Part shown: positions 30,230 through 37,805 of the stretch, piece after piece | Position numbering within the stretch: the stretch's first letter is position 1 | How the letters are laid out: every line of letters starts with the position of its first letter | Assembly: GCA_016124665.1 (NCBI GenBank) | Contig: WGNH01000004.1 | Location: 1-64,000 of the forward strand | Direction: 5' to 3' | From: Alphaproteobacteria bacterium | GTDB lineage: Bacteria; Pseudomonadota; Alphaproteobacteria; Caulobacterales; Maricaulaceae | DNA length: 64,000 bases | Made by a program: the position numbers and the translations under genes | Notes under the pieces: model-generated | What the model was told of the DNA's origin: nothing | What the model saw: only the letters and a program-made list of their open reading frames with translations | The model's database searches: none

Positions 30230-31261
30230 ATGGAGCCGGTTTTGGACCGCACGATCCAACTTTCTGACAAACCAAAGCTGATCGACCAGTTCGGGCGGCA
30301 CATCACCTATCTGCGCCTGTCCGTGACCGACCGCTGCGATCTGCGTTGCGTTTATTGCATGAAGGCCCGGCCGGACTTCCTGCCCAAGTCGGAATTGCTC
30401 ACCCTGGAAGAGCTGACCGTCCTGTGCGATGCCTTCATTGCCCGCGGCGTTGAGAAAATCCGCATCACCGGCGGCGAGCCCCTTGTGCGCAAGGATATCC
30501 TCACCCTGATCGGGAATCTGGGCGCGCGCATCGGCAAGCCCGGTCTGAAAGAGCTGTGCCTGACCACAAACGCCACCCAGCTTCCGAAATATGCAGACCG
30601 GCTGGCGGCAGCCGGCATCCGCCGCCTCAATGTCTCGCTCGACACGCTCGATCCGGATGTTTTCAGCCAGCTCACACGGGGCGGAAATCTCCGGCAGACA
30701 CTGGACGGGATCGAAGCCGCCACGGCGGCCGGGCTTCACGTCAAGATCAACGCCGTCGCCCTGAATGACACTAATGGCGCGCATCTGCCCGATCTGATCG
30801 CCTGGGCACATGAGCAAGGCCATGACATTTCGCTGATCGAGGTCATGCCGGTCGGGGAAATCGGCGTGAACCGCGCCAGCCAGTTCCTGTCGCTTCTGGA
30901 TGTCCGCAAGGAATTGGAAACACGCTGGACGCTCACCGACCTGCCCGATGATACCGGCGGTCCGTCCCGCTATGTCCGGGTGCAGGAAACCGGCGGGCGG
31001 CTCGGATTCATCTCTCCGCTCACCGGGAATTTCTGTGCCGGCTGCAACCGTGTCCGCATGACCTGTACGGGGGAGCTATTCATGTGCCTCGGTCAGAACG
31101 GCTCGGTGGATCTGAGAGCGGCCATCCGAGACGGTGGCCCGGATGCCGTTGACCGGGCGCTCGACCGGGCCATGGCCACCAAACCCTTGCAGCATGATTT
31201 CGATGTCTCGCCGGGCGCCACCGCGTCTGTCACCCGCGACATGGCCCGGACCGGAGGCTAG
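30230..31261 (+). CDS. moaA: GTP 3',8-cyclase MoaA
   Basis: 343 residues. A radical-SAM enzyme with CDLRCVYC (C-x3-C-x2-C) near the N terminus. The second C-terminal [4Fe-4S] motif is CAGCNRVRMTCTGELFMC. The C-terminal double glycine (ARTGG) needed for activity is present. It converts GTP to the cyclic precursor used by MoaC. Start at the ATG at 30230, after GAAGAG. It begins the moaA-moaD-moaE-moaB-moaC-moeA run. Confidence 0.97.
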   Translation: MEPVLDRTIQLSDKPKLIDQFGRHITYLRLSVTDRCDLRCVYCMKARPDFLPKSELLTLEELTVLCDAFIARGVEKIRITGGEPLVRKDILTLIGNLGARIGKPGLKELCLTTNATQLPKYADRLAAAGIRRLNVSLDTLDPDVFSQLTRGGNLRQTLDGIEAATAAGLHVKINAVALNDTNGAHLPDLIAWAHEQGHDISLIEVMPVGEIGVNRASQFLSLLDVRKELETRWTLTDLPDDTGGPSRYVRVQETGGRLGFISPLTGNFCAGCNRVRMTCTGELFMCLGQNGSVDLRAAIRDGGPDAVDRALDRAMATKPLQHDFDVSPGATASVTRDMARTGG

Positions 31262-31264
31262 GGC

Positions 31265-31522
31265 ATGAAGGTGATCTTGGAATTTTTCGGCCCCGTCCGC
31301 GACCGGATGAGCGACAGCCCCGGCACGCTGAGCCTTGATCCCGGACCACATACATATGACGCATTGATCTCGATCCTCGCAGACCAGCTGGAGAATGGCG
31401 GCGTCATGCGCGATCCTCATCTGCGGTTCGCCATCAATGACGAACTGCTCACGGCGGACCGGAAAATCACGCTTGCTGATAGCGACCGGATTGCCATTCT
31501 GTCACCGTTTTCGGGCGGATGA
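31265..31522 (+). CDS. moaD: Molybdopterin synthase small subunit MoaD
   Basis: 85 residues, ubiquitin-like fold. It starts with KVILEFFGPVRDRMSD and ends in the required ...FSGG, whose terminal Gly is thiocarboxylated to donate sulfur. It is 3 bp after moaA and its stop overlaps the moaE start. Confidence 0.93.
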   Translation: MKVILEFFGPVRDRMSDSPGTLSLDPGPHTYDALISILADQLENGGVMRDPHLRFAINDELLTADRKITLADSDRIAILSPFSGG

Positions 31523-31980
31523 TGCCCACGGCAGATATCCTTCTCACCGGCGCACCACTGGATCCCGCCGAGCTGAATGCGCGTCTGCCGGCCACCGCCG
31601 GAACCGGGGCGGTTTCAACTTTCACAGGCCTGGTCCGCGGCAATGGCGCACTGACCGCTCTGGAATTGCAGCATCACCCGGTCCTGACACTGTCCGCCCT
31701 GAACGTGATCGGTGAGACAGCCATGAAACGCTTCGACCTCCTGGCCCTGCTGATTGCGCACCGCTTCGGGCGTATGACCGTTGGCGAACCCATTGTCCAC
31801 ATTGCCACAGCGGCCCCGCATCGCCGCGCCGCGCTCGACGCTGTCAGCTTCACGATAGACGTTCTCAAAACACAGGCCCCGTTCTGGAAACGCGAATGGC
31901 AGGGTGACACCGGCAAATGGATCGAGCCGACAGAAGAAGACCATGAGCAAGCCGCACAATGGCTGGGAGCAATGCAATGA
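31519..31980 (+). CDS. moaE: Molybdopterin synthase catalytic subunit MoaE
   Basis: 153 residues. STFTGLVRGNGAL, then VGEPIVHIATAAPHRRAALDAV and LKTQAPFWKREW with the active-site lysines are all MoaE signatures. With MoaD it inserts two sulfurs into precursor Z. Its ATG overlaps the moaD stop, and its stop overlaps moaB. Confidence 0.95.
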   Translation: MMPTADILLTGAPLDPAELNARLPATAGTGAVSTFTGLVRGNGALTALELQHHPVLTLSALNVIGETAMKRFDLLALLIAHRFGRMTVGEPIVHIATAAPHRRAALDAVSFTIDVLKTQAPFWKREWQGDTGKWIEPTEEDHEQAAQWLGAMQ

Positions 31981-32492
31981 CCGGAATTCCCGAAACCGTG
32001 GGCTTTGCCGTCATGACTGTGTCGGACACACGCGATGCCGCGACCGACAAGACCGGGCCCTGGCTGCGCGAACAGATCACCGCCGAAGGCCATGCCGTGA
32101 TCGGGCATGCGATCATTCCCGATGACATCACCGCCATCCAGAACCAGCTGAAAGCCTGGATCGCCGATCCCGGTATTCACGCCATTATCGCGACCGGCGG
32201 CACAGGCCTGACCGGCCGCGATGTGACGCCGGAAGCCTTCCGCCCGCTATTCGACAAGGAAATGGAGGGTTTTGCGGCCGTTTTCCATCAGGTCAGTTTC
32301 AAATCCGTGGGCGTCTCCACCATCCAGTCGCGGGCCATCGCCGGCATTGCCGGTGGCACCTATCTCTTTGCCATTCCTGGCTCTTCCGGCGGCTGCCGCG
32401 ATGCCTGGAACCACGTCTTGCGCGATGAATTCGACCGCGCACACGGACCGTGTAATCTGGTCGAACTGATCCCCCGGCTGACGGAGACATGA
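31977..32492 (+). CDS. moaB: MoaB/Mog-type molybdenum cofactor protein
   Basis: 171 residues from the ATG at 31977. MogA/MoaB fold with [17 protein letters not shown], the [17 protein letters not shown] loop and [14 protein letters not shown]. It likely adenylates molybdopterin before MoeA acts. Whether it is functional MogA or MoaB cannot be told by eye. It overlaps moaE by 4 bp. Confidence 0.93.
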   Translation: MTGIPETVGFAVMTVSDTRDAATDKTGPWLREQITAEGHAVIGHAIIPDDITAIQNQLKAWIADPGIHAIIATGGTGLTGRDVTPEAFRPLFDKEMEGFAAVFHQVSFKSVGVSTIQSRAIAGIAGGTYLFAIPGSSGGCRDAWNHVLRDEFDRAHGPCNLVELIPRLTET

Positions 32493-32493
32493 G

Positions 32494-32985
32494 ATGAGCC
32501 CCGCCCTCACCCATCAGGACGCACACGGCCGTGTTCACATGGTTGATGTCGCGGACAAGCCGGTCACCGGACGCCGCGCCGTCGCCGGTGCCCATATCGC
32601 CATGTCCGCAACCGCATTTGCGGCGATAAGTGCAGGTCAGGGTCCCAAGGGCAACGCCCTGCACACCGCCGAGCTGGCCGGCATCATGGCCGCGAAAAAC
32701 ACAGCCGCACTCATTCCGCTTTGCCATCCCCTGCCGCTCACATCGGTCAAGGTGGTCATCGAGCCGGACAATGCCGGAACGGGATTTGATGTCCGCGCCA
32801 CGGTCGAGTGCGACGGCAAGACCGGCGTTGAGATGGAAGCGCTGACGGCCGCGTCTATTGCCGCGCTGACGCTCTATGACATGACCAAGGCGCTCGACAA
32901 GGCCATGACCATCAGCGCCATCCGGCTGCTGGAAAAGAGCGGCGGACGATCCGGCGATTACACTTGGGCACCGTCCGGCACATGA
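32494..32985 (+). CDS. moaC: Cyclic pyranopterin monophosphate synthase MoaC
   Basis: 163 residues. [17 protein letters not shown] at the N terminus, then [12 protein letters not shown] and [20 protein letters not shown] with the conserved residues of the active site. It converts the MoaA product to cPMP. Its stop overlaps the moeA ATG. Confidence 0.96.
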   Translation: MSPALTHQDAHGRVHMVDVADKPVTGRRAVAGAHIAMSATAFAAISAGQGPKGNALHTAELAGIMAAKNTAALIPLCHPLPLTSVKVVIEPDNAGTGFDVRATVECDGKTGVEMEALTAASIAALTLYDMTKALDKAMTISAIRLLEKSGGRSGDYTWAPSGT

Positions 32986-34172
32986 TTGGCCTCGACGAAG
33001 CCCTGCACCTCATCCGGAACGGCCTCGTGCCGGTGGAGGCGGAAGCACTGCCTCTGGCCGAAGCGCATGGGCGCACACTGGCAGCGCCGGTCATCGCCGC
33101 CCGCACCCAGCCGCCCTTCGCCGCGTCTGCGATGGACGGTTATGCCGTCCGCTCGGCCAGCCTGACGGGACGATCCGTCAGCTTGCCCCTGAGCGGTGAA
33201 TCCGCGGCCGGTCATGCCAGTCCGGCCCGTGTCGGCGCAGGCGAAGCCTTCCGGATTTCCACCGGCGCGCCGGTGCCTGAGGGTGCCGATCAGGTCGTCA
33301 TCCAGGAAAACTGCCAGCGTGAGAATGATCACATCACGACCGCAGAGCCTCCCCGCCCGGGCGCCAATATCCGCCAGGCAGGTGTCGATTTTTCCAGCGG
33401 TGACAGACTTCTTGATGCCGGGTGCAAAGTGTCTGCCGCAGGCCTGTCGCTTGTGGCCAGCGCCGGGCTGGATACCGTATCCGTCTACCGCCGGCCACAG
33501 ATCGGTCTTCTGTCAACCGGTGATGAACTGGTCGAGACCGGTCAGGCAACCGGCCCGGATCAGATCATCAACTCGCTCGGCCCTGGACTGACCGCCCTGG
33601 TCCAGGCCTGGGGCGGCCAGCCCCGTTATCTCGGTATTGCCCGCGACGAAGGGACGGATGTGCGCGAAAAACTGCGGGCCGCGGAGGGTCTTGATCTCCT
33701 TGTTACCATTGGCGGTGCCTCGGTCGGCGATCACGACCATTTGCGCAGGGAGTTCGCGGGGCTGGGCGGCGATCTGGTGTTTGAAAAAATCGCCATCAAG
33801 CCGGGCAAGCCGACCTGGTTCGGCCGCCTCGGAGCCACTCCGGTCCTCGGCCTGCCCGGAAATCCGGTTTCGGCCATGCTCATGGCCCGGCTCTGTCTGA
33901 AACCGGCGATGGACCAACTCTTGGGGTCGGAGGATCCGGCGTTCTTTCTGAGCGCGCAGCTTGGCATTGATTTGCCCGCGAATGGTCCGCGCGAAAACAT
34001 GATCCGCGCGCATTTCGATGCAGTCAGCGGGCAGATTGCACCTCTGGACAATCAGGATTCTTCGGCCCTGTCCGCACTGGTGGCGTCCAACGCCCTGATC
34101 CGGCGTCCGGCCAATGCCCGTGCCGCTGCGGCAGGCGAGAGCGTCAGCTTCCTGCCGCTAGATGCCGGATGA
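32982..34172 (+). CDS. moeA: Molybdopterin molybdenumtransferase MoeA
   Basis: 396 residues from the ATG at 32982. [45 protein letters not shown] and [11 protein letters not shown] are all MoeA domain signatures. It inserts molybdate into adenylated molybdopterin. It overlaps moaC by 4 bp and the next gene by 4 bp, so it lies in the middle of a long operon. Confidence 0.97.
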   Translation: MIGLDEALHLIRNGLVPVEAEALPLAEAHGRTLAAPVIAARTQPPFAASAMDGYAVRSASLTGRSVSLPLSGESAAGHASPARVGAGEAFRISTGAPVPEGADQVVIQENCQRENDHITTAEPPRPGANIRQAGVDFSSGDRLLDAGCKVSAAGLSLVASAGLDTVSVYRRPQIGLLSTGDELVETGQATGPDQIINSLGPGLTALVQAWGGQPRYLGIARDEGTDVREKLRAAEGLDLLVTIGGASVGDHDHLRREFAGLGGDLVFEKIAIKPGKPTWFGRLGATPVLGLPGNPVSAMLMARLCLKPAMDQLLGSEDPAFFLSAQLGIDLPANGPRENMIRAHFDAVSGQIAPLDNQDSSALSALVASNALIRRPANARAAAAGESVSFLPLDAG

Positions 34173-34927
34173 CGGCGCTGGCGGGACTGGCGGCGCTGTT
34201 CTTCCTGACAGCGCTGGCCTATTCCATGGTCGGCTTTGGAGGCGGCTCAACCTATACGGCGCTGCTGGTTCTGGCGGATACGAATTACGTCATTCTTCCG
34301 GCGATCTCTTTGGCCTGTAATATTACCGTCGTGACCGGGTCGACGATCCGCTACGCGCAGGCCGGACTCATTCGGTGGCACCGGCTGGTCCCCCTGTGCG
34401 CAGCCTCCATTCCGCTGGCCTGGCTGGGCGGACGGATGGACGTTCCCGAGCGCGTTTTTATCACCCTGCTCGGCCTCGCCCTTCTGGCCTCGGCGATTGC
34501 GCTCGTCTTCCGGCAACCACAGCCGGCCAGCCGCAGTTTCCGCCTGCCGCCCTGGGCCGAACCCCTGCTGGGTGGCGGTACGGGGTTCCTCGCCGGCCTT
34601 GTAGGTATTGGCGGCGGCATTTTCCTGGCGCCCATCATGCACCTTACCCGCTGGGGTGCTGCGCGGGAAATTTCGGCGGCGGCGGCCTTCTTCATCCTGG
34701 TCAATTCTCTGGCCGGGCTCGCTGGTCATGCGCAACGCCTGACCGCAAATGACAGCTTTACCGAGCTGGTCAGCTACTGGCCGCTGCTGCCAGCGGTCCT
34801 GATCGGTGGCCAGATCGGTGTCTGGATCGGCCGCGACAAAGCGTCGGATACCTGGCTAATCCGTCTGACCGCCCTTCTGGTATTTTTTGTATCAGCCCGC
34901 CTCCTCTGGCGGGCGGCAGGTTTTTGA
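34169..34927 (+). CDS. TSUP (TauE/SafE) family membrane permease
   Basis: 252 residues with about eight membrane helices. The internal repeat of the family is visible as MVGFGGGSTYTALLVL in the first half and AGLVGIGGGIFLAPIMHL in the second. Such proteins export or import sulfite, sulfonates or other small anions. Coupling to the molybdenum-cofactor operon (4-bp overlap with moeA) suggests an anion relevant to it, but the substrate is unknown. Confidence 0.9.
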   Translation: MTALAGLAALFFLTALAYSMVGFGGGSTYTALLVLADTNYVILPAISLACNITVVTGSTIRYAQAGLIRWHRLVPLCAASIPLAWLGGRMDVPERVFITLLGLALLASAIALVFRQPQPASRSFRLPPWAEPLLGGGTGFLAGLVGIGGGIFLAPIMHLTRWGAAREISAAAAFFILVNSLAGLAGHAQRLTANDSFTELVSYWPLLPAVLIGGQIGVWIGRDKASDTWLIRLTALLVFFVSARLLWRAAGF

Positions 34928-34928
34928 C

Positions 34929-35312
34929 ATGATCCGTCACTCCGTACGCATCTTCTGGGTGCTGCTCGGCAGTTCTGCGCTGGCACTCGGCACCCTCGGC
35001 ATTTTTCTGCCTTTGCTGCCGACCACGCCTTTCGTCCTGCTGGCGGCTTATGCCTTCGCGCGCTCATCAAACCCCGTGCATGACTGGCTGCTCCGCCATC
35101 GCATTTTCGGACCGCTGATCGAGACCTGGCGGCGCTATGGTGCGATCAGCCGGCGCGCCAAAATCCTCGGCATTCTGTCCCTGATCGCCGTCATCGTGCT
35201 TTCGGTTCTGGCCGGAGCACCGCGCTATGTGCTGTTGATCCAAGCTGTCATTCTACCGCTCTGCAGCTTATTCATCGTGAGCCGCCCGCGTCCGCCCGAC
35301 CGTCGGAATTGA
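34929..35312 (+). CDS. YbaN-like DUF454 membrane protein
   Basis: 127 residues from the ATG at 34929, 1 bp after the TSUP gene. LGSSALALGTLGIFLPLLPT followed by TPFVLLAAYAFARSSNP and a mid-protein IFGPLIETWRRYG are the DUF454 signature. Three or four membrane helices. Function unknown. It is the last gene of the plus-strand run that starts at the Crp/Fnr regulator. Confidence 0.9.
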   Translation: MIRHSVRIFWVLLGSSALALGTLGIFLPLLPTTPFVLLAAYAFARSSNPVHDWLLRHRIFGPLIETWRRYGAISRRAKILGILSLIAVIVLSVLAGAPRYVLLIQAVILPLCSLFIVSRPRPPDRRN

Positions 35313-35322
35313 CATTAGTCAA
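35309..35322. promoter_or_regulatory. FNR/Dnr-like palindrome at 35.3 kb
   Basis: TTGAC-ATTA-GTCAA sits inside a longer perfect inverted repeat (8-bp arms, 35306-35325). It overlaps the stop codon of the YbaN-like gene and the stop of the degraded minus-strand frame. No clear gene start follows it, so its role is open. Confidence 0.4.
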
Positions 35323-36201
35323 TTCTTTATGGAAATGGCAGATAGTCCAGCGCAACCATAAGGGTGAGGGCATTGGCAGAATCCGAAAGTCTCGTTGAAG
35401 GGTGCCGCGACCAAAGGCCGGAGCGGGATTTCAATCCGGTCGGCGAGATACGCCACCTGTTGAATACAGCCGAATGTGCGGAAGCTGACCGGCTGATAAG
35501 GGTACTTATAAGTGAGCGCACCCGGCAATCCGGCATATTCAAAGCGGAAGCGCTCGACGTAATAACTGAATCGATTCTGGTTCTGCCCGCCGCTGGCGAC
35601 GTCATCATGAACGGTCCGCCAGCCGGGCTTGAGGAAAATCGGCGGCTGGGCTTGGGAGGTGGCATGACTGTTGGCGCGGCATTCTCCTCGACTGTATCCG
35701 ATTTACTTGGCGTCAGGGCGATCCACTTTGTCGGGCAGATATTCGCCCAATTGCAGACCCGGCACCGCTGCACAATGCTGCGGATTCTTGGCGCTCGAAA
35801 TGATGCGGCGGCAGGCAAGCTGAAGGTGCGCCTGCATGCTGCCGAAACATCCTGTGTCGACAGTCTGGACTGTGATGGTCAGGTGTTTGCCCTGTCGGAA
35901 TTGCCACTCTTTCCATTGCCGGGTTGCCTTACCCGGCAATGCCCCTGCTCGCTTGAATTGATTGATGAAAATCTCCGCCAGGCAGATCGGCCGGACGATG
36001 CGGATAGCGGCCCCTTCAGACGAGCGGTTCGCATGTTACGGAAAAACCGTTAGCGCGAGCAGGCGTTCGCGCCGTGCAGACTCGCAGCTGTGCGGCTGAG
36101 CAAAGGGCAGACGGATATCGTGCACAGACGGCCAGCAGCCTGAGGCGTGTATCAATGCCCATCTGCCATTATTGTTTATAGCCTCACATTGAAGGTCTGG
36201 A
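35313..36201. other. 889-bp stretch without a convincing intact gene
   Basis: A plus-strand frame (35364-36053, GTG start) is open for 229 codons, but its composition looks like an antisense reading. Codon-for-codon opposite to it, the minus strand reads as protein-like sequence interrupted by one TAA and lacking an ATG (see pseudogene entry). About 150 bp at 36054-36201 upstream of the DUF6455 gene show no clear signal. Confidence 0.55.
35319..36034 (-). pseudogene. Possible decayed gene, one in-frame stop, no start codon
   Basis: The minus frame is open from 36034 to 35319 except for a TAA at 35703-35705. Stretches such as EIFINQFKRAGALPGK, ITVQTVDTGCFGSMQ and FEYAGLPGALTYKYPYQPVS look like real protein rich in aromatics. 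In the C-terminal part the third codon positions are GC-rich, as in neighbouring genes. I find no ATG/GTG start with a ribosome site and do not recognise the family. A sequencing error or a genuine nonsense mutation could explain it. Confidence 0.3.
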
Positions 36202-36474
36202 ATGATGGATAAGCAAACGACCAGCCTGCTTCATTATACCGGTCTTATGGAAAAGATGGCGGAAGCCATGGGGATCGACCTGGCGGATGCGCAGCATAAG
36301 GGCTTGCTTGACGAGCAACTGATCCGCCGCCTGAAAATCCGCTGTGCCTTGTGCGAAAAACCGAATACCTGCCGGCGTTTGCTGCAGAATGACAAAGCGG
36401 ATCTGCCGCCTGAATTCTGCGTAAACCGGCAGTATCTGTCGTCGCTGGGCGAAAGTCTGCCAGAGCCAGAATAG
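36202..36474 (+). CDS. DUF6455 small Cys-containing protein
   Basis: 90 residues starting MMDKQTTSLLHYTGLMEKM (the second Met is equally possible), with a GAAGGTCTGG ribosome region. Conserved cysteines occur in RCALCEKPNTCRRLL and again in PEFCVNRQYL, as in the DUF6455 family found near denitrification genes in alphaproteobacteria. The function is unknown; the Cys pattern suggests metal or heme/Fe-S binding. It converges on nnrS. Confidence 0.7.
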   Translation: MMDKQTTSLLHYTGLMEKMAEAMGIDLADAQHKGLLDEQLIRRLKIRCALCEKPNTCRRLLQNDKADLPPEFCVNRQYLSSLGESLPEPE

Positions 36475-36499
36475 AAGCCGGAAACCGCGCTCCAGAGCC

Positions 36500-37681
36500 T
36501 TAGGCAGAGGCCCGGACCGGAGGCTTTGCGCCCCACAACATGGGGGCATATCCGGCTGCAAACAACGCAAAGGCACCGCTCCACAAAACAGAAGCAGACA
36601 TCAGCAGCACGGGTTCATTGGCCTGAAACGCCGAGATCACGCGCAGCACAGCCCCCGCATGGACCAGCCCGTAGATCAGTGTGGTCAGCCGGCCTGCCGT
36701 CCTCGGGCGGCCCGTATGGCCCAGGCTGGCACGCGTCATCACTGCCAGCGTCATGCTTCCGATCAATCCCGCCGCAATGGCGTGAAGTCCCGCCGCGGCC
36801 GGTACATGTCCGGGCAGGACGATACTGGCCCCGGTCAGCGCCAGCGACACCGGCAGCCAGAGAAAGCCGGCATGGAGCGACCACACCAGCGGCTCGCTGA
36901 GCGTCCGGATACCTTGCCAGCGGGCCAGCCGCGCAAACTGTCCGGCACCGGCCGCCATCATCACCGGCCCGGTGGGGACAGCGTAGGGAAAGACTGTCCA
37001 GCCGGCCACGGCAATGGCCGTCAGGCCGATCATCAGCTTGTCAAACCTCTGCATGGGAGGGGCGAGCCCTTCCACCGCTGCCGGTTGGTGTTGGGACAGC
37101 CAGTTGCGCGTGAAGCTCGGCACGATCCGGCCGCCAATCAGGGTGATGAGCAGGAGGGTCACCGCAAACGTCGCCCGAATGGCCGCGCCGCTGAATTCCG
37201 GAAAATGAAAGGCCAGATGGGACAGGGTGAACAGGCCGATCAGCAATGCGACCGGCAGGTTGCGCCAATTCTTCCCGGCGAGGATTTCACGAATGACGAC
37301 TGAGGACAGGACTGGCAGAAAGGCATGATCCAGCCAGCCGATCCATGACCCGCCATCCGCCAGATAGGCGATCCGCCCAACCAGCCATAACGCAAAGAGC
37401 CCTGCCAGCCCGGCCCCCGCGACGGGTGCCCGTCCCGTCCAGTTCGGAATCGCCGTGAGCGCAAATCCGCAAATGATGGCAGCCAGAAAACCATAAAGCA
37501 TTTCATGCGCATGACCGGTCATGCCGTGCAGGAAGCCGGTCCAGCCGAGATATTCTGTTATCCACAGCGGCACGAGCAAGGCGGCCCAGATTGCCCCGCC
37601 GAGGAAAAACGGGCGGAAGGCATTCTGCAGAATGGGCGGCGCGGAGCGGCGTTTTGCGCCGCGATCCAGAGATTCGGTCAT
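36500..37681 (-). CDS. nnrS: NnrS family heme-copper membrane protein
   Basis: 393 residues, about 12 membrane helices. The N-terminal NAFRPFFLGGAIWAALLVP and HGMTGHAHEMLYGFLAAIICGF blocks with paired His, and MTRASLGHTGRP near the C terminus, are the NnrS signature. NnrS relieves NO stress during nitrate/nitrite respiration. An FNR/Dnr-type box lies 20 bp upstream of the ATG. Confidence 0.93.
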   Translation of the reverse strand: MTESLDRGAKRRSAPPILQNAFRPFFLGGAIWAALLVPLWITEYLGWTGFLHGMTGHAHEMLYGFLAAIICGFALTAIPNWTGRAPVAGAGLAGLFALWLVGRIAYLADGGSWIGWLDHAFLPVLSSVVIREILAGKNWRNLPVALLIGLFTLSHLAFHFPEFSGAAIRATFAVTLLLITLIGGRIVPSFTRNWLSQHQPAAVEGLAPPMQRFDKLMIGLTAIAVAGWTVFPYAVPTGPVMMAAGAGQFARLARWQGIRTLSEPLVWSLHAGFLWLPVSLALTGASIVLPGHVPAAAGLHAIAAGLIGSMTLAVMTRASLGHTGRPRTAGRLTTLIYGLVHAGAVLRVISAFQANEPVLLMSASVLWSGAFALFAAGYAPMLWGAKPPVRASA

Positions 37682-37700
37682 GACAGAAGCGTCCCGCTAA

Positions 37701-37714
37701 TTGATATTTTTCAA
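37701..37714. promoter_or_regulatory. FNR/Dnr-type box before nnrS
   Basis: TTGAT-ATTT-TTCAA has one mismatch to TTGAT-N4-ATCAA. The centre is ~26 bp upstream of the nnrS ATG at 37681. NnrS genes are typical NnrR/Dnr targets. Confidence 0.65.
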
Positions 37715-37805
37715 GTCTAGCAGTGAGTGGTCTTCTGCATATGAGACGCATTGCCACGCCGGAGATTCCACCCCTTCTTGCGAAACCCGCCCCGTTTTAT
37801 GGCGG

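Noticed and set aside
35364-36053. 229-codon plus-strand frame with GTG start as a real gene
   Set aside because: No ribosome site, weak third-position GC bias and antisense-like composition. Kept only as part of the ambiguous region.
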